A stretch of DNA of 64,000 bases from contig OY821791.1 in assembly GCA_963682175.1 (NCBI GenBank), positions 16,210,542-16,274,541 of the forward strand, written 5' to 3'. Both the position numbers and the translations under genes were made by a program. The notes under the pieces were generated by a model. It was not told the origin of the DNA. It ran no database searches and saw nothing but the letters and a program-made list of their open reading frames with translations. Each line of letters begins with the position of its first letter. The stretch's first letter is position 1. This DNA is from Triglochin maritima (taxonomy: Eukaryota > Streptophyta > Magnoliopsida > Alismatales > Juncaginaceae). Below, one piece after another: positions 31,297-43,140 of this stretch.

Positions 31297-32807
31297 TGAT
31301 TGACATCATTTCATGCTCATATTTGTATCTTATATCAATTATCTTACACCTAAGCAATGCTACGTGACGAGTTTTATGTTTAGTTTTCAGGACTAAAGAG
31401 GTTTAAAGAGAAGAGCCATGAAAGGACTTACTTGTGAGACCTGGGGACTAAGATGCAAGGGAGAAGGACCTGAGCGTAAGACCGAAGGACCTAAGAGCAA
31501 ACAGGAAACTCCACACCATCATGGGGAGTATTTTGGGAATTCGACTCGGGTCGGAGCTCCAACAAACCAAGTAGATGCATCCAAGACCAAGAAATACTTC
31601 AATCAAAGCCCAACACAAAAAGCAGACGGATCTGGATCTTATAGACCGCCAATTGGCGGTCCGGATCATCCCAGATGCGCTAAGATTTCTAATGGACTTG
31701 TATTAATGTTTGTTTAGGCTATTTTTGGTATTTGTTTAGTCCCACATCGGGGGATTGTTCTGGATTAGCTTTTTCCATGCCTATAAATAGAACTCTTCAC
31801 CTTCTATTGTAACTACCCATTGCTTGGTGGCATTCTCTCTACTAAGGAGTGAGCTTTGAAGCAAAAACTCAAGGTGGAGAAGAATGCTACCTTCAATGTG
31901 AGTCATTTGTTAATAAAATAATTCTTCTAGTTCTTCTAATATTGTCTTTTAATTTGTGCATGCTTGTTTAGTCTTTCCTTTCCTTTTAAGCTTCTTTAAT
32001 ATTTCTTGCTTCTTAGATTAATTTCATTTCAGTATTATGTTTCATTTTGTTAATGTAGTTAGTGTAATGAGTAGTGAGTAGATCCATCCCCATTTGGGGG
32101 TGGAGAAATATGTGATATAATCATGTAGTGTATTAAGTGTGTGTTATTTTAATCCCTTGAGCTTTATATGATTTCCATAACCATCTAATGGGTTTTCACT
32201 CTTATCTTTGATATGCTAATGTTCTTGAATGAAGCTTAGCTTATGCTTTGATTAGTGAAACTATTTTATGGGGAATGATAAGGTTAGGATATGGATGGAA
32301 TTAATATTGGAAACACAATTTGTAGTGTTTGTACTCTTGTGGCCTTTACCTTAGTTAAGTCTTGTATGTTTTAATGATGTAGTCTTATCTTAATTCATGT
32401 GGAGGCATAGTAGGGTCTAGTCTTTATACTTGAGTTAATTTAGTTTCATTCCAATTATTGCCTTGAATGTTTTAATGATGTAGTCTTATATTAATTCATG
32501 TGGAGGCAAAGTTGGATGTAGTTTTATGATTTCATGCACTACATGTTGTGAGGAGCTTAATTGAACACACACACACACATCTTTCTATTCACATTATTTC
32601 TCTACCACCTATGGGGTTTAGTTTTATTGCTTATCTTTCATTTCCTTTTGCATCTTAGTATAGTTTAGTGTAATCAACCTTTCTCTCCTTTCCTTACCAC
32701 CCGTCTTCTCACAAACCAAACATCGACACACCTCCCAGTGGACGACCCGTATTTGCCACCGCTTCAACGCGGCCGTGCACTTGCGGTTTAAATAAAACGA
32801 TCAATCA
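31297..32807 (+). repeat. 3' LTR of the complete element
   Basis: TGATTGACATC to CGATCAATCA. Palindrome core 31644-31661, USE-like motif 31739-31749, TATA 31782-31789. It has a small deletion after GAAAGGACTTA relative to the 5' LTR. Confidence 0.92.
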
Positions 32808-34055
32808 CTTATGGACTGAGATGGAAAATAGAAGGACCCGGATGTAAACCAAAAGGATCAATGAGCAAATCAAGAAGCTCAACACCATCATAGGGAGTAT
32901 TTTGGAAAAAAAATTGGGCCCAAACATCTATAACCAAATCGGGTTCATCAAACATCAAGAAATCAAGTCAAAAACGAGCTGCCAAAATCCAGGCGCGATC
33001 CAACCACTCCAGGCCGCCAATTGGCTGTCCCATACCGCAAATTGGAGGTCTAAATTGGTCAAAATCATTCATGGTTTAGTCGGGTCGTTGAATATGTTGT
33101 TTTATATCCATTTATATAATGCTTTTAGTCCCATACCGGGGATTGTCCCCGATTGGCTTTTTCTATGATTATAAATAGAACTCTTCCTTCTCCTTTGTAT
33201 TGACGCATTTATTGGTGGCATTCTCTCTACTTTGAGTAAGCCTTGGAGCAAAACTCAAGTGGAGAAGCATGTTACTTGTAATGTGAGTCATGTAAATAAA
33301 ATAATTTTTCTTAGTTAGTTTTATATTGTCTCTTTCAATTCTTGCATGCTTAGTTTAATTTGGTTTTGTGTTCTTAATGAATAGTGAGTAGTTCCATCCC
33401 CATTTGTGGTGGAGGTAATGTATACTATGTGATAGTGATGGGTTCTTTTATTTGTGTCATTTCATATGCTTCATATAGATCTATACTTGTAGCATTCTTA
33501 AACTTGTATTAGATGAGATAATGTCCACACTAGGTTCTTATCTAATGCTAGCTTTAGAGTTTATCTTGTTGCTTGTTATGATTTGATGGGAATGGCTTGT
33601 TATGTTTGGATCCATGTGTGCTGCACATTTAGAATGATTTAGGTTGTATGTAGGATTGATGGATGCTTTAATGGCCAGACTAGGTACTTATTGCATGCTT
33701 GATAATCTAAAATCAACCTTCACTTTATGTGAGATATGCATGTTCATGGTTTTCCATGTAGTGTTGTGTATCCTACACTTAGATTCTACACTAGCGTCTA
33801 CTTGTATGTCACACAAACTACACTTGTTTCTAACTTAAAAGAAGACCCACTCACGCACATACCTACTACCGCTACTCCATGGGATTTAGTTTTATTGTTT
33901 ATTCATTCGTAGTTTAGTTTAGTATAATCACAACTTCTTCTCCTCTTTTTCTCACTTGCCTTCGAACAAACCAGAGTTGACACACCTCCCTGTGGATCGA
34001 CCTATACTTGCCCCGTCTTCACCGATCGTCGGGCACTTTTGGTATTAAAAATGAA
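32808..34055 (+). repeat. Family A LTR lacking its first part
   Basis: Begins CTTATGGACTGAGATGG, which matches an internal U3 position of the solo LTR at 9081-10539. It keeps a decayed CCAATTGG palindrome (about 33013), TCCCATACCGG in place of the USE motif, TTATAAATAG at about 33169, and the GATCGTCGGGCACTTTTGGT 3' end block. Confidence 0.75.
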
Positions 34056-34915
34056 TATATAAATAGGTCACCCAAACTTAGACCGGAAATCACTAAAACC
34101 CAATCCTAGACTGTCTGAACCAAATCGGTCGACCGAACAAATTCTCAGTTCGACCGATTGGATCATTTAATCAGTTCTCCTTTTGTTACAAATCGGTCGA
34201 CCATTTGCGTACATATTGTTTGACCGTTTACACGTGTCTTGTTACCGTTAAACTTGTCGTATTATACCAATGGTCCTATTTGTATAAACCTAACAAAACT
34301 CCAAAATACTTTGGCCACCGGTCGACCTTTACCATGACCCCAGTCGGCCGTTCCTGGATATTTTCTTGAACCCCAGAGTTCCTGATATTTTCGGTCGACC
34401 AATCTAACCTTTTTGTTCGACTGAACATAAAACCCTATAATGCCTGTTAGATTTCGATCGACCATTCCACCCTTTAGTTTGACCATTATCTTAAGTTATA
34501 GCTGAGTTGGTTCGACCATTCTTGTTTCAGTTCGAACTTTTCCACACCTTTATGGAAATGGTCGACCCTTTATCCCGAGTCAGTTGACCGTTTGTGTCCC
34601 AATCTGTGACCTGCATTTTTTGTGTGTATTTTGCACTAACAACTCATATACTTTTCACAACGGCTATAACCTTCCTAGAGCTTATAAAAAAGCATCCCCA
34701 ACCTTGCTTATAGAACTCTCCCACACATATTTGTCTCCTACATTAAAGAGATCATTTCAAACACTCCAAACCTCAATTTCCACACTTTAGTCTAAACTCT
34801 TAGTCACTCAAGTGTGCTCAAGTTTAGAGAGTGTGTTCCACTCATTTGTTTGTCAAAGTAGCAAGGATTTTTGTGAAAGCCATAATGATCCTACAAAACC
34901 AGACTCAAGTGAAGC
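34056..34915 (+). repeat. Family C LTR fragment 1
   Basis: Dense in GGTCGACC-type palindromes (34130-34570), with TTATAAAAAAGC at about 34683 as a TATA candidate. Matches the order of 38600-39260. Non-coding. Confidence 0.6.
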
Positions 34916-35880
34916 CTCGAACTAATATCAAGTAGACATTGGCCATTAGGACTCGGGCGCATTAAGAAAGTGATCCGGTCGCAACCGTCATAGCCTGATT
35001 TGTGTCACCCACTTTGTCGATAGCAGGATAGATGAGATCTCCGGATCTTGACTCACTTGTTGGGCTCTGTGGTCTTCATTGTAGCAAGCTGAGGCGTGTT
35101 GAGGCCGCATGAGCTTGAAGTTATGTGTCGTCTAGCGTAAAGACCCGTGTCCAGCCTAAGCTTGCTTGAGTCGTGTTTGCTTGACTAGGCTTCTACCCTC
35201 ACCCTTTACCCATGGAAGCTTTAGAAATTCTTCCCTTCTCCTCTGAGTCATCTTCTTCTCACCTACTTCGTCATTGTAGTCTCGTACCATTTAAACTCTC
35301 TATAAGCGTTTTAGGGTCGAGTTGAGCACTTTTTGCGAGCTTGGCCTCATGGTGGTGAGAGTTGTCGACTCGAGAGTACTATGTCGAGATGGATGGTTAC
35401 ATGGGGGACCATCCATTTCATTGTTGGGACTAGGACTATTCTCCTTTTTATTCTACACCAATGCATTCTGGGGTGCCTTAGTCAAACACCCTGTATGGTT
35501 AGGACAATCTTAATTGTGTGGTTGAGCAGTCTTCAAATTGGTGTAATATGAGAGAGGCACCGACTACTAGACCACCATCAAGTTATGTCGGATCATATGT
35601 TGGTCAACAATCTCAGACAATACAAGAAACTTTGGCCTATTTCATGCATCTGGTAGATGATATGATGCACCGGTGCTCCAGTAGTTGTACCGTGTGACTG
35701 TTGCAGGTTAAATGGTCACATTATGGGGGAATATCCATATGTTCCCCCAGAGCCTGAGTATGACCATACATTTTCCAATAATGCTTAATGTGACATTTAC
35801 GCATCTGCATAAAACCCAAGAGGGATTGTTTCATGGGGAGACAATATTGATTCAAATTTATTACATTATACCCACCTCAT
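34916..35880 (+). pseudogene. Family A leader and decayed gag
   Basis: The leader block (AAGTAGACATTGGCC, GAGATCTCCGGATCTT, GAGTTGAGCAC) leads to an ATG at 35389 that starts MDGYMGDHPFHCWD and then hits a TAG. The frame shows at least three more in-frame stops and a frameshift before the knuckle, whose first Cys is retained and last Cys replaced (GEYPY instead of GECPY). The TAA after the FSNNA position is the same as in the minus-strand copy. At 35880 it jumps to LTR R-U5 sequence. Non-functional. Confidence 0.75.
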
Positions 35881-36786
35881 TAAATAAAATGCTACTTGTA
35901 ATGTGAGTCATGTAAATAAAATCCTTCTTCTAGTTTTATCTTCATGTTATCTCTTTTAATGTTTGCATGCTTAGCTTGAAATTATTTTCTCTAATGTAGT
36001 GTAATTAGAATGTCTTCCTTTCATAATACGATTGTTAGCTTAATGGGTAGTGAGTAGTCCATCCTCATTTGGGGGGTGGATAAGAAGGTGATGTGATTAT
36101 GTGATTGATTAGGTGTGTGTGTTAATCTTAATCTTTTGAGCGTTACATGATTTCCATAATCTTCTAACGGGATTTCACTCTTCTCTTTGATCTACTAATG
36201 CTCTTGAGTGATGCTTAGTACATGCTTAGATTAGTGGGCCTATTTTCTGGAGAATGATGAAGTGGGGATAAGGATGTAGTGGAAGAAGGAAACATGACAT
36301 GCGGTAGCATGTGATGTTGTTGGCTTCACCTTAATTAATGTATTGTATGTTTTAATGATTCTGTAAATCTTATTTCATGTGGAGACATAGTGGGGTTTGG
36401 TCTTTATGCAAGAGTTCATTTAGCTTCATTTCAATTATTGTGTTGTATGTTTTAATGATAATGTTTTATCTTATTTCATGTGGAGGCAAAGTTGAATTTA
36501 GTTTTATGGTTTTCATGTTCTACATGTAGTGGCGAGCTCAAATGAGCACACACATACACATATTTTCGTATTTTCGCATTCTTTCTCTACCCCTAAGTGG
36601 CTTAGTTTTATCGTTTTTATTCCGCTTTATATGCAGCGTAGTGTAATTCCTCTCGCATTCCTCTCTCTTTTTCCCACTAGAGTACGATGCATTTCGACTC
36701 GCACACACTCCCTGTGGATGCGACCCGTACTTGCCACAACTTCATCTTGACCGTGCACTTGCGGTATTTCAATTGATCGATCACAC
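35881..36786 (+). repeat. LTR R-U5 fragment, subfamily of 44289-45826
   Basis: From GCTACTTGTAATGTGAGTC through a GGGGGGTGG block at about 36070 and CTCCCTGTGGATGCGACCCG to GATCGATCACA. The TTTCGCATTCTTTCTCTACC block matches 45610-45640. Confidence 0.7.
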
Positions 36787-36863
36787 ATCACCAATCGTAC
36801 AAGAAATAGTAGGACAATCAGGGTCCTATTATTTGACTTACATGGATTCTACCAACAATGAAC

Positions 36864-38290
36864 TCACGTTTGCCTCAAGAAAAGCTTTCGTGGAACATTG
36901 ATTTTTCTCTTGTTGGTGCATAAATCATTGGGAACCTTGACATAAGGTGGCATTTGCGGAATCACCTCCAACAAAAGAATATTCATCTTAACTTGGTGAA
37001 AGGTCTCAATCATCTTGTCGTGTTGATCCGTAATTTTCTTTTTAAGGCACTCGGTGAATGGCACCTTCGGGGTATAAGGGTCTTTCGAAAGAACCTCCTC
37101 ATTCGGTTCCATAGAAACATCAATAAAGGGACCTAAGATGGTCCCATGGATGTGGACTTTTGCGAAGGCACCTCAGACTATGATTCCTTCGACACCCGAT
37201 CATATAAACAAACCCTCAGGGTTCGGCTTCATTGTCAAAATAAAAGTAGAAGGAACCTCAGGATGAAGCTCATTCCTGGAAGTATTCATTGAGGGAACTT
37301 CAAGATTAGGCTCCCTCATAGATGTTGGTGTCACCACAGGTCTGGTGACACCAAGAGATGGTGATGGCAAGGAAGGCAACCCAAATGGTTGACCACCTCC
37401 TTACCAGGCCTTATAGTATGAATCACATTAACGTGATGGGTCAGTTCAGAAGTAACTTTAGGTACTAGTGCCCTTCCTTGAGATTGAGTACCCTGGGGAT
37501 TCACCTCGGGTTGACTTGGGAATTGACCCTTCTCATGTTCATTGAGATGATGAGCCAACCGGATGACTTGCACTTCCAATGCTTTGACCGAACTGTTGTT
37601 GGCCGCAAGCATGGTTTTTGTGCTCGTCATGAATGTTTGAAAGGTTTGTTCAAGAGTGGAGTCCTTTGGTGGGGTGGAGTTTGTCTAGGATAACTGAAGA
37701 TGAGGCTTGAGGAGGTTGGTGAGTATGGGGCTGAGACCTTTGATGTGGTGGTTGGTAGATCATCAATGGGTGTGGGGGTTGGGGTTGAGCGTGCGAGCAT
37801 GGACCAAGCTATTTGAAGACATATGATTTAGCCCTGAAGAGAAGTTAGGACAGTTTTGTCATCCCGGGCTGTAGGAGTGACTGTAGAAGAATATCTTCGG
37901 AAAGACAGTCACAAAGTCATCCCAAGACCAAATCGAGTTTGCTGGGAGGTTGTACACCCCTTTCTTCTCATTGTCCTTTAATACGAAAGAAATCATCGTC
38001 AACCGAATAGAATCGTCGTCAAGTTGTCGAGGTTGGAACATGGAGCATACCTCCTTGAATTCAAGTATAAAGATATACGGATCCTCTTTATTAGCTGTGA
38101 AGGTAGGCATGCTCACATATTGAACTTTTAATTCATAGTTGTTCCTGCGTGCATGCGGCAGAACTATGCAAGATGGTTGCGCGACTAGAACAACATGGGT
38201 CCACTCCCATAAAGTCATCGGTCGATCCTATCGAGCTAAGTGTGATGGTACTCCCATAACTCTATCCCGACCGGGACCCTCTTCCTATCG
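36864..38290 (-). pseudogene. Athila-type Gag pseudogene
   Basis: Three minus-strand pieces in the right order. 38218-37859 covers the capsid-type Gag domain (QPSCIVL, EDPYIFILEFKEVCSM, FVLKDNEKKGVYNL). 37630-37331 covers the coil and linker (KALEVQVIRLAHHL, KGQFPSQPEVNP). 37112-36864 covers the stretch before protease (KVPFTECLKKK, VKMNILLLEVIPQMPPYVKV, NDLCTNKRKINVPRK). All align with the Gag at 50126-52678. The knuckle region and protease are missing, with stops and frame changes between the pieces. It is a dead fragment of the putatively coding relative of the non-autonomous copies. Confidence 0.8.
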
Positions 38291-38309
38291 AGTCGAAGGA
38301 GGAGAAGAT

Positions 38310-39414
38310 TGTTGGTTTTTGGCTTTAATCTATGTTTTGATTATTTAACTAACCTAATCTTAATGACAATCACATTGAATGTAGCACACATTATGAATGG
38401 AATATATTGTATTGTGCTAACATATACAGGTGATCAAGACTCAAGGAAGAATGGAACGAAGTCAAGACATGTAACCAAGCTATTTGAAGACATATGATTT
38501 AGCCTTTATTTGAGTCTTATGAATCTATGTACACTTGAGCGTACAAGAATTGTAACCTTTTCAAATACGCACTAGATTCCTTGTAGAAGTCCCACACCAA
38601 ATTTTCACATGATTTGGACTTCAATAGATCACGCAAACTTAAGTCGAAAAATCACTTAAACTAAACCTCAACTTGTCTATGCAGAATGGTCAACCGAAAC
38701 AAGTTTTTCGTTTGACCGTTTCTACTAGTTAACCAATACACCAAAAGTGATTTTACGCAGTTCAACCGATAGACCTATTTTGATCTTTCGGCCTATTATG
38801 GAACCCGTATTTTCGTATGACCATTATACTTGCCATATTCTCCAATGATCGTATTTGTATTTTCACCTAACCCCTATTTTTTTTATGGCTACCGGTCGAA
38901 CATTGTCAAGCTAGCAGTCGACCGGATGTAGACAAACTTGTGCGGCAAAAGACCTTGATATTTTCGATCAGAAAAACTTCCTTTTCCAATTTGACCATTA
39001 ACTTAAGTTGTAGCTGTCTGGTTCGACTGTATCTTTAGTTGGTTTGAACATTTCCTCTACTTTCATGGAAATGGTCGACCGTTGATATCATATCGGTCAA
39101 CCGATATATGACAGATTTGCTGAACTTGGTTTTCTATTTTGTGTATCTCACACAAATCTTAACCAAATCTTTCCAAATGGCTATAACACTTTAGGAGCTT
39201 ATAAATAGTGGTTCACACAACTTATTTACACAACTCTCATACTCACAAATTCTTATACACTAGAGAGAATTCTCTCACTCCCCTTGCCTTCTTGAGTTTC
39301 TTGGTCAACAATCGGCCTCGCAACGCACGCCACGCGGTTAGGGCGTGCTTTGGGACATGGTTCTTGAACCATATGAGTTTGCTCCATTCCACGGCTGCCT
39401 TCCTTGGTGCAACC
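38310..39414 (+). repeat. Family C LTR 2
   Basis: Starts TGTTGGTTTTTGGC at 38310 and continues with AACTAACCTAATCTTAATGA and GGTGATCAAGACTCAAGGAA. A U3 with GGTCGACCG-type palindromes follows, then TTATAAATAG at about 39199. Its end is cut by the family A LTR at 39415. It aligns inverted with 58436-56941. Confidence 0.65.
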
Positions 39415-40791
39415 AGATTGACATCATTTCATGCTTATATTTGTATCTTATATCCATTATCTTTCACCTAAACAATGCTATGTTATGATGAGTTTTATGT
39501 TTAGTTTTCAGGAATAAATAGGTTTGAAGAGATGAAGCATAAAAGGACCCAAAAGCTGTGAAAAAGGATTGAATTGTGAGATCTGGAGACTGAGATGCAA
39601 GGGAGAAGGACCTGAACGTAAGACAGAAGGACCTAAGAGCAAAACAGAATACTCAACACCATCATGGGGAATATTTTAGCAATTCGATTCAGGTCGGAGC
39701 TCCAACAAACCAAGTAGATGCATCCAAGACCAGCAAATATACCAAGAAATGTCCACAACAAAACTGAGCAGGATCTGAACTATATAGACCGCTAATTGGC
39801 GGTCTGTTTGGGCCCAAATCCACTCAAATTTCTCCCATACATGTATTAGAGGATGTTTAGGCCATTGTTTGTATTTGTTTAGTCCCACATCGGGGGATTG
39901 TCCCGGATTGCCTTTCTCTTTGGCTATAAATAGAACTCTTCACCTTCTATTGTAATCACTCCATATTTTAAGTGGCTATTCTTCCTACTAGAAGTGAGGC
40001 CTTGAAGAACACACTAAAGTAGGAGGATGCTACTTGAAATGTGAGTCATTTTATCAATAAAGTTTTCTTTGTTTTGTTCTTCTTTTATTGTTTGTGCATG
40101 CTTTAGTTTAATTGTCTTTTATTAATTCTAGCTTAGTTAATATGCTTTCCTTTCTTAGTTCAATAATTAGTGTAATGTGTAGTGAGTAGTTCCATCCCCT
40201 TTGGGTGGTGGAGTAGATGTTCATACATGCATTAGAGAATGGGATGAATGCTTTATTTCCAATGTGTTGATAAAACATGAATGTATGCTTGCTTGTTTAG
40301 GATAGAATTTATAACTTGACGAGTTTTGCCAAAATGATTAGACACGTCTCATGCTTGTTTAAGTTCTTAAATAAACAACTTGTATATGTTAATGTTAATC
40401 AACTAGGTTGGTGAATAGATTGATAGGTTTTGCCATAACATTTAGACACTTCCTATGCATGATAACACCACCTTCATTTGTGCTTAAAGAATGTGTTCAA
40501 CACTCACCTCTTTGCATGTGTGAACTCACTCCACCCCTTAGGGGTTTTCTCATTCATGAATTCCAGCATTTCGTTCTTAGCTTAGTTGGTATTTCATCGT
40601 TTGTTTCTTTCTTTCGCATTTCATACTTCTTAGTGTAGTGTAGCGTAGATTAGCGTAAACAACTTTCTTCCCCCTTTTGTGCCACTTGATTTCTAATAAA
40701 CAAGAGGCTGCTCACCTCCCTGAGGACGACCCGTATTTTCCACCGCTTCAACGCGGTCGTGCACTTGCGGTTTAATTAAAACGTTCAATCA
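39415..40791 (+). repeat. 5' LTR of the chimeric element
   Basis: First base changed (AGATTGACATC for TGATTGACATC); ends CGTTCAATCA. Palindrome with one mismatch at 39784-39803, USE-like motif 39882-39892, 32-bp gap, TATA 39925-39932. Confidence 0.88.
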
Positions 40792-40797
40792 AGTTTT

Positions 40798-40815
40798 TGG
40801 CGCCGTTGTCGGGGA
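40798..40815 (+). other. Primer binding site, tRNA-Asp, one mismatch
   Basis: TGGCGCCGTTGTCGGGGA differs from the site at 27085-27102 only at 40809 (T for C). Confidence 0.9.
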
Positions 40816-42120
40816 AGTGTCAGTCCAGACTCTTGTTTGGACGATTCGAGTGGATTTAATTTGTGTTTTGTAGTTTTGCTTTGTTTCAGGAGACTTGGAG
40901 TCGCCAGGAGGAACACCTCGAGAAATTCGGAGGCATTCTGAGCATTGTAGACTGCCAATCAGCGGCCTGAGACCGCCAATTGGCGGTCTGGTGAGCTCAT
41001 TTTACTCTCTTATTTTTGTGGTGTGTTTATATAATTGATGTAGTGATCGGGAACTTGATTTGGCATGTTTTGACTTATATGTTGTTCCCAGATCAATAAT
41101 CAAATCTCCTTTAAGCAACTTGGACCCTAAAACTCAAAGCAAAAGATTAGGCATCCTTTTTGTTTAGGTCATGCATCATGTATGTGACTTAGGCATATAG
41201 ATTGTCTTTCATTTTAGATTTATTTTTAGTTGCTGAGTGCTGGCGTGAGGTACGCACCTTCTACTCTCATTCATGCATTTCCTATGAACATGCACTAGTT
41301 AGTAGGAAGTGCATTGAAACAAGTGTGAGTTGAGCGTTTGTTTGGAGAGTTGATTGCTAGATTAGGACTCCAAAACGCTGCTAAGGAGGGGCTGTCCCAT
41401 AAAAGATAAGGTGGGGGATTTCATCACCCTTTCCTTTGCCCCACAAACCACACTAATCAAGAGCCTAATTTTTAAAATCAAGTAGACATTGGCCCTAAGG
41501 ATTTCGGGCGCATTAGGAGAGTGATCCGGTCCCGACCGTCATGACCTGATCGGCGTTGCCCACTTTGTCGATAGTAGGAGAGACGAGATCCCCGGATCTT
41601 GGCTCACTTGCTGGGCTTTGTGGTCCTCGTCGTAGGGAGGTGAGGCGTGTTGAGGTCGTGTGACCTCGCAGTTAGGCGTCGTCTAGCTGTAAGGACCTAT
41701 AGCGACCTTAGGACTGCTTGAGCCTTGTTTGCTTGTGTGCTTCTACCTGTACCCATCCACCGTAGCATAAGGACTTATTCCTTTCACTCCTGAGTCATTC
41801 TTTCGCTCCTGTGTTCCCCCGTCTTCTCCTCTACGCACATTCTTCAAAAAAAAATTGGTTTGTGTGTGCACCTTTGTGCATGCTTTCGTGGACCACCAAG
41901 GTGGTCAATTTCCCGTGAGATGGTCAAAATCTAACCAAACAAACTTTTGATCTGATGTTATATTCTTTCATTGTGACTATCCCTATCATTCACATACTAC
42001 TCTAAACAAATTTTCAAGTGGTGCGTCCCAAAAAATTAGTTCCAAGGTGTGCTCCAATTTTGCCACTCTGAGGCATGTGGAAGACACTTTGGAGCAAAGA
42101 AAACTGCCACCAAGGTGCTC
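40816..42120 (+). other. Leader of the chimeric element
   Basis: Contains a perfect AGACCGCCAATTGGCGGTCT at 40970-40989, the GGCGTGAGGTACGC block (41243), GTAGACATTGGCCC (41484) and GAGATCCCCGGATCTTGG (41585). 41850-42120 shows nothing that I can assign. Confidence 0.7.
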
Positions 42121-42149
42121 CAGTTTGGATTTTACTGACCTTCACTTTT

Positions 42150-43140
42150 CAAAGATGTGTATGAATTTTTTAAGCAATGTTATAGCTTCCACCGCGTTGG
42201 CAAAATCAGTTGGCGAGATATGATGCCTTTGCAAAATATCCTCGCCATCAACAACTTTGATGTGTGGGGCATCGACTTTATAGGTCATTTCCCGAATTCA
42301 TTCGGGAATGTTTACATCCTAGTGGTCATTTACTATGTGTCTAAATGGGTAGAGGTTATCCTACAAAGACCAATGGTAACAACATGGTCACAAAGTCTTT
42401 AAAGGACATCTTTACACGATTTGGTATGCCTCATACCATAATCAGCGAAAGGGGTACACACTTCTGCAATTGCCACTTTGAAGCACTTATGAGCAAGTAT
42501 TCGATCACCCACAGGCTTGCCACCCCATATCATCCTCAAACTAGTGGGTAGGTTGAAGTCTCTAACTGTCAATTAAAGAAAATCCTTGAGAAGACGATTA
42601 ATTCCTCGAGGAAGGATTGGTCGACTAAGCTGAATTACGCATTGTGGGCTTTCCGCACTGCGTATAAGACCAATTTGGGTATGTCCCCATATTGGGTAAT
42701 GTACGGAAAGGCTTGCCACCTACCCATCGAGCTCAAGTATCGTGGTTTCTAGGCGATCAAGAACCAAAATATGGATCTTTATCAACTAGGGGTGGAGCGT
42801 AAACTCGACATCATGGAATTGGAAGAGCTACGCAACGATGCATATGAAAATGCCAAAATTCATAAGAGTTGAGCCAAAATGTTTTACGATCGGATGATTA
42901 TGCAAAATGTGTTCACGGTCGGGCAGAAAGTGTTATTCTACAATTCCGGCTTCATCTGTTTGTAGATAAGCTCCGTAGTCGCTGGTCTGGCCCATTTATT
43001 GTGCAACCCATTTTTCCTCATGATTGAAATCCTGAACCCAAGGAATGGGGATATGTTCAACATTAATGGACAATGCCTCAAACCTTACTTAGATAGGGCA
43101 CCAACAGAAGTCGAGGAGGTCATGTTCCTTCATGAACCTC
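42150..43140 (+). pseudogene. Ty3/gypsy integrase remnant
   Basis: Pieces in two frames give an Athila-type integrase core. The first catalytic Asp is kept in FDVWGIDFIGHFP (42274-42276). The second, normally Asp in SDGG/SDRG, is Glu in IISERGTHF (42447-42449). The catalytic Glu is kept in the VEVSN motif (42555-42557), but a TAG sits two codons before it in place of Gln. The N-terminal zinc motif is eroded (KQCYSFHRVGK). The C-terminal part has [12 protein letters not shown], then a TAG where Trp is usual, and ELEELRNDAYENAKI, then a TGA. A frameshift lies near 42400. RT and RNase H do not precede it. Clearly dead. Confidence 0.85.

Larger units (their letters stand above)
25558..32807 (+). 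mobile_element. Complete family A TR-GAG-like retrotransposon
   Basis: A 7.25-kb element with two LTRs (1,521 and 1,511 bp), a perfect tRNA-Asp primer site, a 1.1-kb leader, a short gag, a second degenerate frame and a 1.65-kb 3' non-coding region with the polypurine tract. There is no protease, RT, RNase H or integrase, so it depends on enzymes from another element. Primer site and LTR style point to the Athila group. The architecture matches the TR-GAG class (LTRs plus gag only). The 5-bp flanks (CTAGT and CTTAT) differ, so either the duplication has decayed or the ends came from different insertions. Family A LTR sequence follows at 32808, so it sits inside or beside an older copy. Confidence 0.9.

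Noticed and set aside
25558..32812. Target duplication CTAGT and CTTAT for the complete element
   Set aside because: Only three of five bases agree, which is not enough to claim a duplication.
36864..38290. Intact gag gene on the minus strand
   Set aside because: Three separated frames with stops, no zinc knuckle and no protease; a fragment only.
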